The notes beneath the pieces are model-generated. The model saw only the letters and a list, made by a program, of their open reading frames with translations. It was not told the DNA's origin and searched no databases. 64,000 nt of DNA from assembly GCA_036785325.1 (NCBI GenBank), contig JAXIVH010000029.1:1375633-1439632 (forward strand), written 5' to 3'. The DNA comes from Urophycis tenuis. Lineage: Eukaryota; Chordata; Actinopteri; Gadiformes; Phycidae. A program made the translations under genes and the position numbers. Shown here piece by piece: positions 46,495-64,000 of this stretch (the stretch's first letter is position 1; every line of letters begins with the position of its first letter).

Positions 46495-47764
46495 ATCGGA
46501 TCGATACCAAAATATGCAGTATGGCACTGGCACACCACTACTGGCTGGGGGATGGTGGCAACGGGATCGTAGTGAACTCTCGTGAGCTGTGGCTAGCTAT
46601 AGTTAGCTGTGGTTGGCTATAGTGGTACAGTGCTGCGGTTAGCGATGTCGTTTCCTCTCGTCAAAATTAAACAAGAATGAACAATGATCAACAGGGGCGA
46701 TTTGGGCGACGGGAGAAAGAGGATTTTTTTTCTAACCTTCCAAAGATCCTTAAATATTTATTTCTCACCAGTCTCTGCCATGTCTGTCGCAGTAAAAGTA
46801 GTAATGTGTTCTAGATATATTATCTGTCATTGTCCAATCAGAATCTGACGATTCTGAGAATCTGATGAACTGATTGGACAATTGAATTCTGAGTGGCCTC
46901 TCTGGGTGATTTAATTGACTTGGACAATCGCCCAAGCATTCTCCCATTGACTATCATGTTCTAAAAATTTTCGGGAAATTACCCTGCAATGCATTTTGAA
47001 TGAGGATTTTGGGACTCGCCCTAACACGCTTGCGTCATACGTAACACAAGCGCGTTACCGAACTGACATCCTCCAACAGGCTAATCCAGAGTGTGAAGTT
47101 TTGGGGAGTGTTCGAGTAGGTATTTTCCAGGTATTTTCCTTGGATTGAATCGTGGCAGTTAGTCTAAGGTTTTGATGAGTATGTTGTAAAGGTTGTGAAA
47201 GCTCTTGATCCTCTGTCAGTTAATAAATACTTGACTTAATATGCTGCCCCTTTTTGTGGTTGTTGGACATATCTTGTGTCCTGTTTAGCTATTTTACATC
47301 ATACAACACTAGATTCATGTAAATAATAAATTGTGGAGCTACACAGTGGAGCTAAGTTGCCATCTAGTGGACACAACACATGTAAGTAAGTATTTTTTAT
47401 TAGCATACAGCACCCACACAATCGCCGTTTTGCTACTTAGCTAACGTAACATTTGTACATAACTGCAGGAACGTGTCCATGTGTGTATATATATGTATAT
47501 ATATGTAACAGATCAAAATACACCAATCAATGTTGGAGACGTAACATTAATGTAGAGAATCGCTCTACTCAAATTGTACAATTAAACCGAATATTTTGTT
47601 TTGATAAAGTAAGACAACTGATAGCAGTGGTCTACTAACCCATACTTAACGTAAGACAGGACCACTTGCATGCGCAAACATCACTTACATAAAACTCAAG
47701 GGCACGACAACAAAAAGACTACCAAGAGGGGGTACTGAGGGGCTGGTTATTTCTATCCATTAGT
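46495..47764. other. Intergenic stretch without recognised gene
   Basis: No credible coding frame. An inverted repeat around 46840-46885 (GTCCAATCAGAATCTGA...CTGATTGGACAATTGAATTC) can form a hairpin. The rest is unremarkable. Confidence 0.5.
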
Positions 47765-47767
47765 GTG

Positions 47768-47945
47768 GTGGCGGCAGCAGTAGCTCAGTAGGTAGAGCGG
47801 GTGGACAGAGCGGGTCGTCCACAAACCGTAGGGTCGGCGGTTTGATCCCCTTGATCCCCCCCTCCTCCAAAACTGTCCACATGTCGAACCCCACAAATGT
47901 ACGTATTGTAAGTTGCTTTGGACAAAAGCGTCTGCTAAATGCACC
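47768..47945 (+). repeat. tRNA-derived SINE
   Basis: A box AGTAGCTCAGTAGGTAGAG, B box GGCGGTTTGATCCC, body CTGTCCACATGTCGAACCCC and tail TAAGTTGCTTTGGACAAAAG followed by CGTCTGCTAAATGCACC. Same family as the SINE at 2959. Confidence 0.88.
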
Positions 47946-48119
47946 TTTGCCCTTTTAGTGTGACTGGTGGGTGTTGGGAACAGAGGGTTGTAAGCAATTT
48001 CCCTCTGGGCTCATTAAAGTATTTCTGTTCTATCTGCAGTGTGAATGTCGCACGTTGGGGTTAGTGAGTGAGTTCCGGCAGTAGTGTTTCTGTGGGCGGA
48101 GGCGTGGCTCCCGTCCAGG

Positions 48120-55187
<7,068 letters not shown>

Positions 55188-55834
55188 TCGTTTCAACACT
55201 GCCACCATCAGAGGAAAGAAAGGTAGCCTACATGATACATGCCCTTTTCGGTTGGACCAGCTGATAAAAGGGGGGGGGGGGGGGGGGGGGGACAAAAAGA
55301 AAAGAAAACTTTGGCGCGTATAACTTCAGACACTTTTTGGGACGCCGTACGTAAATGATGACGTGTTCCAACGAGTCCTAACGCAATTCATCCTTGAAAC
55401 AAAATTTCAACAAAAAAACAACAACATTTACACTTTCTAAACGGCAGTGATGCTGCGGTATTCTCAGGTGGGGTATAAGAGAAAGAGAACAATCATGTAA
55501 TTTAGACGGCAGTATGACGGTATGAAAACGTGAGAATCCGCTACCTGGTCTCTCTATAGCCAGCGCAGCGCAACATGGGGTCGGTTCTACAGACCCGAGA
55601 GGACCACATGAGAGGATAATTTTACTGAACACGTGGTCCTTGTTGTGAAAACAACGTGTTGGTGGCAACTTACCCAACGAGTCGAAGCGTCTGAAGATCC
55701 GGTGTTATTCAAGCAACAAGAAATGTTGTGACGGCGGGTATTCACGGTCCTTGATTTTGGAAGAGGGCTGAGATGGGACCGAGGTCTCCGTGTCGTCGAG
55801 TTGGAGAATTCAACGGTTTCAGAATCGAGCATTT

Positions 55835-55915
55835 ATTGGCCGCAGCAGGGGCGGAACTCTCGTCCCCTCGGCCAATCAGAAACGGGGATTGGAGGGATCG
55901 CGCTGCCGTGAGCTT
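55835..55915 (-). promoter_or_regulatory. Candidate cbs promoter
   Basis: A GC-rich island about 1.9 kb from the cbs start with GC box GGGGCGGAAC, CCAAT boxes on both strands (GGCCAATCAG, ATTGGAGG) and moderate CpG density. A 5' UTR exon leftward of it would splice to 53932. Start site inferred only. Confidence 0.35.
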
Positions 55916-55948
55916 TCTGGGAAAACGTGCGTAAATATCAACATAGGC

Positions 55949-56051
<103 letters not shown>

Positions 56052-57768
56052 TATCGCTGTGGTGTGCACGTTCTCCTTGAAACTCCTGAAACACATGTAA
56101 TAATACAAACACGCACATAAAGGCTGTCAACATGCAACAGCAAAATGTCATCTACAAAAACGCCTATGCAAATACACAAATGCAATGTGGCTATTGATCA
56201 ATCAAATACACACACCTCATAATTATGTCCTCATCCCTACATTTGTAAACGATCAAACCTTTACTTTAAAGAGAGACCGTCACTTCAATATGAGCAACAT
56301 ATTGCAACTGGTTCACTGCCTACTGCGGAGTGGAAAAGTACTGGCACAACCTCTACCAACTATTGACCAATGTTGTTCTTTATCATTGTTGATGATTTAT
56401 GTTCTTATCACCTTAGTAGTCACTTCATAACTGGTCATTCACTAACTCCGCTGACCTTACATGCTATTTCTTTGTGTATGCTATCTACTTCTATAGTGTA
56501 TGCCAGATGTATGCATATTATTACACGTTTATATTCTATATTTATATTTCTACACTGTACTGTACTATTCTTTAATTCTACATTGTCTTTTTCTTTTCCC
56601 TAAGTATTGTAACGATAATTGTTTCCCTCATGGATCATTTACGTATTTCTGTCTGTCTGATTGCGTACGGGTTACATTGTTTAAGCGACTCGCCACCCAC
56701 TCGGTCCTTCTCCTGGGCCACCGACATAAAGCCAGCACAGCCCACGGGGGGCAAAATGCCTCTTAGGTCTGCTCTTAAAAACCACAAATTCATTCCTATA
56801 CACTGTGTTTATCTTGAGTGGTACATGCCGTGATAAGCATACACACATACACACACTCTTTGTCTTGAGTCAATTATTCGCTCCTCATCACCAGTGGCGG
56901 TTCTAGAGATTTTGCCTTGGGGGGGCAAAGGTGGGGCACGAGGTTCCAGCAGGGGGGCACACATTGTCGATGCAGTAGTTTATGGAAATTGCAGAAATAA
57001 GTTTTACTTTACTTTTACAATCAAGTTGTCTTGTCAAGTATGTGTATGAGCCATTGTACCATCAAGGGAAATCTGATTCAACCACCTAAACCATCATTTC
57101 TGAAATTCCCTCAGGATGTGGTCCAACATCACATGAGACATGCCCCACCGTCCTCACTGTTATGCTACCCATACTCAATTCCTTAGGTAAAGGTAATTCA
57201 TGTGTCTGGGAAATCCCTCAGTCTGGGCTTGAACCATTAAGGGACAACTGATTCAACCACCGATACAATATAATTCCTGAAAGCATATACCTTAAGGATG
57301 TGACCTGACGTGGATTTTGACCTGCCTCTTTACTTTGCTGCCCATGCAGAATGCATTGTGAGTAGGGTTATGAAGTATGGCTAATACTTTTGGATCTATA
57401 CTATAAAGGAAAAACAGATTCAACCTGATTCAAACACCTAACCATATATTTTCTGAACTGATGATTATTCCTTCAGGATGTTATTAATATCATAGAGACA
57501 TGCCCCACCATCCTCATGGCTATGCTGCCCATATATAATACACTGGGTGTGTCCCTTTGTGGCATGGTGTCCACGTATGTGTACGGTAAAATACCTTTTG
57601 AATAAAAGCATATATATATATCTACTAAATCAAAATGCATTTCAAGTTGATCCTAATTCTGAGTAATAAAATCAATCTTAGACTTAAAGGGTTAAACTCT
57701 ATGCCTACTTTATTTTTGGCAACACATTGGATCAGAACAATACAATAAAAGCATCAACCCACCCTTCC

Positions 57769-57949
<181 letters not shown>

Positions 57950-58121
57950 TTACGTTACATTTCATCCCACCAGCCCTCTTATACTATTCACACTTCATGC
58001 CAGCCAAACATTTGTAATTCTGATTTTGATATTTAACATTGTCATTGTCACTGTACTTAATGTGTGCAGAATAATAATAAAAGTAAAACAAAATCAAATC
58101 AAACCACCCTTCCATACTCTC

Positions 58122-58230
<109 letters not shown>

Positions 58231-58289
58231 ATACATACAAACGTAATTTTTTTAAATCATATTATCATATTGAATTAATCTATTGCAAT

Positions 58290-58671
58290 GCCTGTCTAAA
58301 TATTTAAGACAATTTAAGCCGGCAGTTTGGTGTTGAGTGGCATAGCGTTGCACAAACATGTTTAGGTCAAGTGCTTTTGCACGCTCACTTTCACTGCTGA
58401 GCACAGCCAAATTTGTCAACCGCTCACCTCCCATTGTTGACCGCAGGTGGTCTTTTATAAGTTTAAGTGTTGAAAAACTGTGCTCACATCCAGCAGTACT
58501 TACTGGCAGGACAGCTGCTGTTTTATACAAGCGGTAATGGAGTGATCCACGAAAATGAGAAGAACGTCTCCCTCTCCTTGGGTGAAACCATTTCAGAATT
58601 CCGGAGGGGGGGGTGCGTAAATAACGATAGATAGAAAGGAGATGAGGGCTGAGTTTCTGTGGATAGATCAT
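58290..58671 (-). pseudogene. hAT transposase C-terminal dimerisation domain
   Basis: Minus-strand frame with LPVSTAGCEHSFSTLKLIKD and HLRSTMGGERLTNLAVLSSE, the hAT dimerisation signature as in ZMYM1-like transposases. The catalytic core and BED finger are absent. Confidence 0.88.
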
Positions 58672-58876
58672 TGAATTTCAAAAATGTATTTTAAATATAA
58701 TTAATAATAATATAAATATTTTAAAATAGATTAAAATAGGGTGGCAATTGGGGGGCAAGATACATTTTTAGGGGGGCAACTGGCCCTGTATGCACCCCCG
58801 TAGCACCGCCACTGCTCATCACCTTCCTTTTGTTCTAAAAGTAGGTAATTTTTTTTTTTTTTACATGACTGATCGA

Positions 58877-59595
58877 CAGAGGTGTATAGTAACGAAGTAG
58901 GTGTACTTTTTTACACTACTTAAGTTTTTTTTTTTGAGGATTTGTACTTTACTTGAGGTTTTTTTTATAAGGACTTTTACTTTTACTTCACTACATTTAA
59001 AAGTTAAAAAATATACTTTTACTTCGTTACTTTGACATTTGCCACCTCGTTACTCGTTTCAAATTAAAATAATCAAAAAATTATCTGGAATGCGCGGGTC
59101 CGAGAGGACGAGAAGAACCACATACAGTACTCTCGCCAAGTTTAAGGTAAATGCAGGCCCAAAAAGAGCACGGCTAGCTGTGGACACTTGAAAATCAGCT
59201 TCTGCTGAGGATGAACTGCAAGTTTGTGTGGTGTTACTGTGCCTCAGCTCATGAGGATTCCCCCGACATAGTTAAAAAGTGATTGTTATGTTAAAGAAAT
59301 TGTTTATTTTTTGAGTGGTATTCTATACCACATTTCATTCACCTGAAAACGTGAAATAAAAAATCAAGGGGAGAATAATTTTGGGTTGTTTTGCTTCTTT
59401 TCATGTGTACTATAAAATACTTGTACTTTTGATACTTGAGTATATTTTTTCACAAGATACATTTAATGTGAGCTACTTTAAGACTTTTACTCAAGTAATT
59501 TTCCTTCAGGTGACTAACTTTTGCCGAAGTCATTTTCAGTTATGGTACTTATACTTTTACATAGTTATTTTTTTCAAGTACTTTATACACCTCTG
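58877..59595. mobile_element. Non-autonomous hAT element (CAGAGGTGTA family)
   Basis: Ends CAGAGGTGTATAGTA...TACTTTATACACCTCTG, with subterminal ACTTTTACTTCACT repeats. Flanked by CTGATCGA (58869-58876) and CTGATTGA (59596-59603), an 8-bp duplication with one change. No transposase. Confidence 0.9.
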
Positions 59596-59636
59596 CTGAT
59601 TGATGTAAGACAAACAGTTAAGAGTAACAAATTGTT

Positions 59637-59642
59637 TTTATT
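59637..59642 (-). terminator. Polyadenylation signal of u2af1
   Basis: AATAAA on the minus strand about 160 bp after the u2af1 stop codon at 59803. Confidence 0.6.
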
Positions 59643-59802
59643 GCAAAAAAAAAATTAAACCCAAAAAAAGAAAGAAAAAAGGAAACGACACAAGCTGGTC
59701 CTTAAAATAAACAAAAAAAAACAACAAAAAAAAACAGGAAAACGAATCACGAAAACATTTTCAACGTTTAATAAACCTCCCAGGGTTAGAGGGGCGGCGA
59801 GG

Positions 59803-60282
59803 TTAGAATCTCCCAGAACGTTCCCGGTCTCTGGAGCGCCTTCGCTCACGGTCGCGGCCGCCGTCACGGCCCCCATCACGGCCGCCATCGCGGCCGCCAT
59901 CACGACCGCCGCCGCCGCCGCCGCCGCCACCGCCGCCGCCACCACGGCCACGCTCCTTGGAGCGTGAACGCCGCTCACGAGAACGCGAGCGGTGCCTGGG
60001 GGAAGAGGCACTGGTCAAAGATCAGAGCTTTGTCCTAGAGATACATACATATATAAATATATACATACATATATGTATGTATGTATACACATAGATATAC
60101 ATGTCTATAGCACCTTTCACACTTTCCCGTAAATGTTCCGGAACATTTCCTACTTTGGGTTATGTGGCAACGGGAACAGGGATCGATCGTCTGAGTCATC
60201 TGGCTATCGTGAATACTGTCCCGCGCCGTTGCCGTTCACACATGACCCCCCCAGGCATATACATACAACACTAAAGTGCTAT

Positions 60283-60318
<36 letters not shown>

Positions 60319-63300
60319 TAAACATTCAGAAAGAGGACCACACTTCTTGCTGCAAAAGGGCAGGTTCCTGTCCGCTCCTGGTATGTTTCCAGGACTGTTG
60401 GGCGTGGCTCGCTGTCCCGCTTTGTGATGATTTGCGTTTCCATTACCAGTTTAGTCGTCTCTCAAATTGTAGTATAAACCTTAAACATACATTAAACTGC
60501 GTTCTAATGTCTGAGCTGCATTGCCATGCGTGCAGAGAATGGCTAGACTACATCATTGGTTCCTTCCTGTAACTACATGGGCTAAAAGGGTTAATGTTGT
60601 TGTTGAAGTAGACTTTCAACAGCAACATTTCTGACGGATTAGTCTCGGTCTGAAGACCGGAAATCGTACAATATTTCACGCCATTAGATTGGCGATATCG
60701 ACATTCAACACAGGGTTCATCCCAATTCAAGGGCCTTGTGCAACACTCTGGGAAACATGTGCGAAACGTGGTCCAATGTGTACAACAAGACTACTCAGAA
60801 ATTAATCGGCATTGAACCAGCCCCACTAGATTCTTTTTCCCCTTGCGGATACCAGTGTGTGCGGCAGACCTTCTGAAACAGCCAAAATATATCAAACGTC
60901 TCTTCAACAAATCAATCTGATTTCACGGTAGGCTACAATAGAAAACTAAATGGGCAATAAACGGTGTGTGGTTGTGCCCTCACCCTTCCAGTGTGAAGCC
61001 TGGTTCTAAGGGGACCGCAAAGCCGAGACGGGTCAGTACAGCATCGTACTGCCACAACAGTACACTTCCTGTTTCAATTGTTGGAGGAGAAGGTGTTACC
61101 GTTTCCTGCGGCGTCCATACAGCTCCCTCCTCAGCTCCCTGGAGATGGGCTTCAGGTGCATGAAGTTACAGAAGCCCCCCCGTGTGCACTCCCTGCAACA
61201 CAGGGACCAGACAGGTGAGAGGATGAGACAGGTGGGAGGTTGAGACAGGTGAGATGGGCGGGAGGGTGAGACAGGCGTGAGGGTGAGCCGGACGAGAGGA
61301 CGAGACAGGGGGGAGGCGGAGAGAGGTGAGAGAGGTGCAAGGGTGAGAGTGGCGGGAGGGTGAGCCGAATGAGAGGACGAGACAGGGGGGAGGCGGAGAG
61401 AGGTGAGAGGTGAGACAGGCGGTGCACCCACCCCATCTCATACTGCCGACAGCAGGCCTCCCTGAAGTCGGTGACGGGGGACAGCTCAGCATGGACGGCT
61501 TGGGCATTGAACCAGCGGTTGTTCAGGTCCATCACAGCCTTCTCCGCATCCTCCTCGCGGCGAAACTGCACCGCATGGTAAACAACTGTTAATACACTGA
61601 GTGTAGACACACACACACACATAACATTTTGTACAACATGCTGTGTGTGTATACTGCATGTATGAGTACACACACGGCATGTTGTACAAAATCTAATACA
61701 CCAAGCCATACAGCATTTTGTAATCATCGACAAAATATGTCATCAGCCTATTAGACACACATGTTATGCCCTTCTTGCAGACACATGTTATGCGCTGATC
61801 AGACACACAGCGTGCCATCAACCTACTAGACACACATGTTATCAAGTTAATACATACATACATGTCATGAACATATTAGACACCCAACATGTAATCAACG
61901 TACTACAGACACACGTTATCAAGATAACACATGTCATAGACATATCAAGACACACAACATGTTATCCAGGTGTCAAAGATCCAGGTATTTAAGACAGACC
62001 TTGACGTAGACGTTGCCCACCAGGTGGTCTCCAAGGTTGTCACACACGTTCATCTCCTCCACCTCCCCATACTTCTCCTCCATCTCAGCAAACACCTCCT
62101 GGAGTGGGAGAGGAGAGAGAGAGAGAGAGGGGGGGGGGGGAAGAAAGGGCGAGATAAAGCGTCAGCCTACTCCTCTGTCAGTCATCGGTAGGAAATGGTG
62201 ACTGGATTAAAAACCATTTAGGTGGCAGAAGGTTACTGACCTCGAAGAACTGGTCATAGTGCTCCTGCATCTCCACGTCACTGACCGCACCTGGAAGAGG
62301 AGCACACTCCTTGAGACTCAATGACTTCCTGTACCCCTTTAGACTGACTTGACCCCTTTAGACTGACTTGACCCTTTTAGACTGACTTGACCCCTTTAGA
62401 CTGACTTGACCCCTTTAGACTGACTAACCCCTTTAGACTGACTAACCCCTTTCGAGCGACTTGACCCCTTTAGACTGACTAACCCCTTTAGACTGACTAA
62501 CCCCTTTAGACTGACTAACCCCTTTAGACTGACTAACCCCTTTAGACTGACTAACCCCTTTAGACCGACTTGACCCCTTTAGACCGACTTGACCCTTTTA
62601 GACTGACTTGACCCCTTTAGACTGACTTGACCCCTTTAGACTGACTTGACCCTTTTAGACTGACTTGACCCCTTTAGACTGACTAACCCCTTTAGACTGA
62701 CTAACCCCTTTAGACTGACTAACCCCTTTAGAGCGACTTGACCCCTTTAGACTGACTTGACCCCTTTAGACTGACTAACCCCTTTAGACTGACTAACCCC
62801 TTTAGACTGACTAACCCCTTTAGACTGACTAACCCCTTTAGACTGACTAACCCCTTTAGACCGACTTGACCCCTTTAGACTGACTTGACCCTTTTAGACT
62901 GACTTGACCCCTTTAGACTGACTAACCCCTTTAGACTGACTAACCCCTTTAGACCGACTAACCCCTTTAGACTGACTAACCCCTTTAGACCGACTTGACC
63001 CCTTTAGACTGACTTGACCCCTTTAGACTGACTTGACCCCTTTAGACTGACTTGACCCTTTTAGACTGACTTGACCCCTTTAGACTGACTAACCCCTTTA
63101 GACCGACTAACCCCTTTAGACCGACTTGACCCCTTTAGACTGACTTGACCCCTTTAGACTGACTTGACCCCTTTAAAGTGACTAGCTCATCTAAACTAAC
63201 CCCTTTAGACTGACTTGACCCCTTTAGACTGACTAACCCCTTTAGACTGACTAACCCCTTTAGACTGACTTGACCCCTTTAGACTGACTTGACCCCTTTA

Positions 63301-63902
63301 GACTCACTAGCTCATCTAAACTAACCCCTTTAGACTGATTTACCCCTTTAAACTGACACTAAATGATTAACCCCTTTAGACTGACTAACCCCCTTCAGAC
63401 TAATCTTTAAACGAACAAACCACTTTTAACAAACTAAGCCCTTGAAAGTAACCAACCCTGTTAAACTAACCAACCCCTTTACACTGACTAACCCCTTTAC
63501 ACTGACTAACTCCTGATAGGTCTAACACCTGGGGAGTGAGCTGATGAACACACCCTTTAGCCTAACTGGGTAAAAGCCAACTGCTTCACATTTTTTCTGC
63601 CCAGGAAGAGCCATTCGATACCAGTTAGATATCCCCATTACTCTTCAACAACAACGTGCTGGTTGGCCTACATAGCCAAATTCATGTCAGCAATATGTTC
63701 ATGTTTGCAGACTTGAAATTACAGTCTTGTAATTGTTTCTGCAACGTTCAATGCATTGAGCATGAGTACACCTACAAAAGCTAGCTTGACTGTGACTTGT
63801 TCTTAGAAAGCTAACAGTAGGAAGTAGGAACTTACAGTGCAAACCATCAGCAGACTGGGCCGAGTTTTGAGGGTTACGGTAAATGTTCAAAAGGGCAATG
63901 GT
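59803..63902 (-). CDS. u2af1: U2 snRNP auxiliary factor 35-kDa subunit (C-terminal six exons)
   Basis: Splicing factor recognising the AG of 3' splice sites as a heterodimer with U2AF2. Exons in window: 63836-63902, 62241-62290, 62000-62098, 61432-61565, 61100-61192, 59803-59995; all phases match. Encoded in order: TIALLNIYRNPQNSAQSADG, the U2AF-homology RRM (EMQEHYDQFFEEVFAEMEEK, NLGDHLVGNVYVKFRREEDA), the second CCCH zinc finger (FREACCRQYEMGECTRGGFC) and the RS tail with a Gly run. The last exon contains a Gly run (about 13) and five GRD/RDGG-type units before RERRRSRDRERSGRF, the usual end. The first zinc finger and start codon lie beyond 64000. cbs-u2af1 adjacency matches human 21q22.3. 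Confidence 0.96.
61200..61425. repeat. Short GA-rich repeat, u2af1 intron
   Basis: Irregular units such as GGGAGGCGGAGAGAGGTGAG and GGGAGGGTGAGACAGG fill the intron between 61192 and 61432. Confidence 0.85.
62325..63335. repeat. 1-kb minisatellite of CCCCTTTAGACTGACT(TGA), u2af1 intron
   Basis: Two unit lengths (16 bp CCCCTTTAGACTGACTAA and 19 bp with CTTGA) alternate in blocks, for about 55 copies, with decayed units continuing to 63510. It lies about 35 bp upstream (in transcript order) of the exon at 62290. Confidence 0.95.
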
Positions 63903-64000
63903 CTGAAATACAAAAGGCAAATGTTAGTCACACCAGTAGGCACACATGTAGTGGTGTGTGACAGTACCTGGCTGAAGCTAGCTTGTTGAGTGTATCTATT

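Overview
The window is a piece of a teleost fish chromosome. Evidence is the intron-exon structure with GT/AG boundaries, dense CA/GA microsatellites and minisatellites, and fish-type mobile elements (tRNA-headed SINEs, Tc1, hAT, non-LTR retrotransposon tails, an endogenous retrovirus). The five recognisable genes were rebuilt by joining exons whose reading phases match; none is a simple open frame.

Layout. (1) 51-13680, plus strand: the last 15 exons of an aldehyde oxidase gene (molybdenum-cofactor half); intron 13 holds a 6.2-kb endogenous retrovirus in antisense. (2) 13681-20204: intergenic, with tandem repeats, a decayed receptor-like fragment, a broken Tc1 transposase fused to non-LTR retrotransposon debris, and several minisatellites. 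(3) 20205-24935, plus: a complete vegfc (8 coding exons, 414 aa). (4) 24936-29882: convergent 3' ends, plus a 2.7-kb DNA transposon with about 480-bp inverted repeats lying 30 bp beyond the znf654 stop codon. (5) 29883-43853, minus: a complete znf654-like gene (9 coding exons, 2193 aa) whose last exon contains about 40 copies of an 11-12 residue repeat. Its introns carry two copies of one MITE (one with another MITE nested inside), a tandem repeat pair, a 1.2-kb polypurine tract and a 15-copy array built from its own splice acceptor. (6) 43854-48119: upstream region of znf654, containing a duplicated and TE-expanded copy of sequence from around its exon 1. (7) 48120-53925, minus: complete cbs (14 coding exons, 576 aa). 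(8) 53926-59802: cbs upstream region, microsatellites and two hAT elements with target duplications. (9) 59803-63902, minus: the six C-terminal coding exons of u2af1; its N-terminal exons lie beyond the window.

The genes are functionally unrelated: aldehyde/N-heterocycle oxidation, lymphangiogenic growth factor, zinc-finger nuclear protein, transsulfuration enzyme and 3' splice-site recognition. cbs and u2af1 are also neighbours in human 21q22.3, so that pair is conserved synteny. All coding exons keep phase and splice sites, so the five genes look intact apart from those cut by the window edges. Most of the unusual material is repeat biology: minisatellites born from SINE or exon-boundary sequence, nested MITEs, a rearranged retrovirus end, and a long-TIR transposon whose protein I cannot place in a named superfamily.
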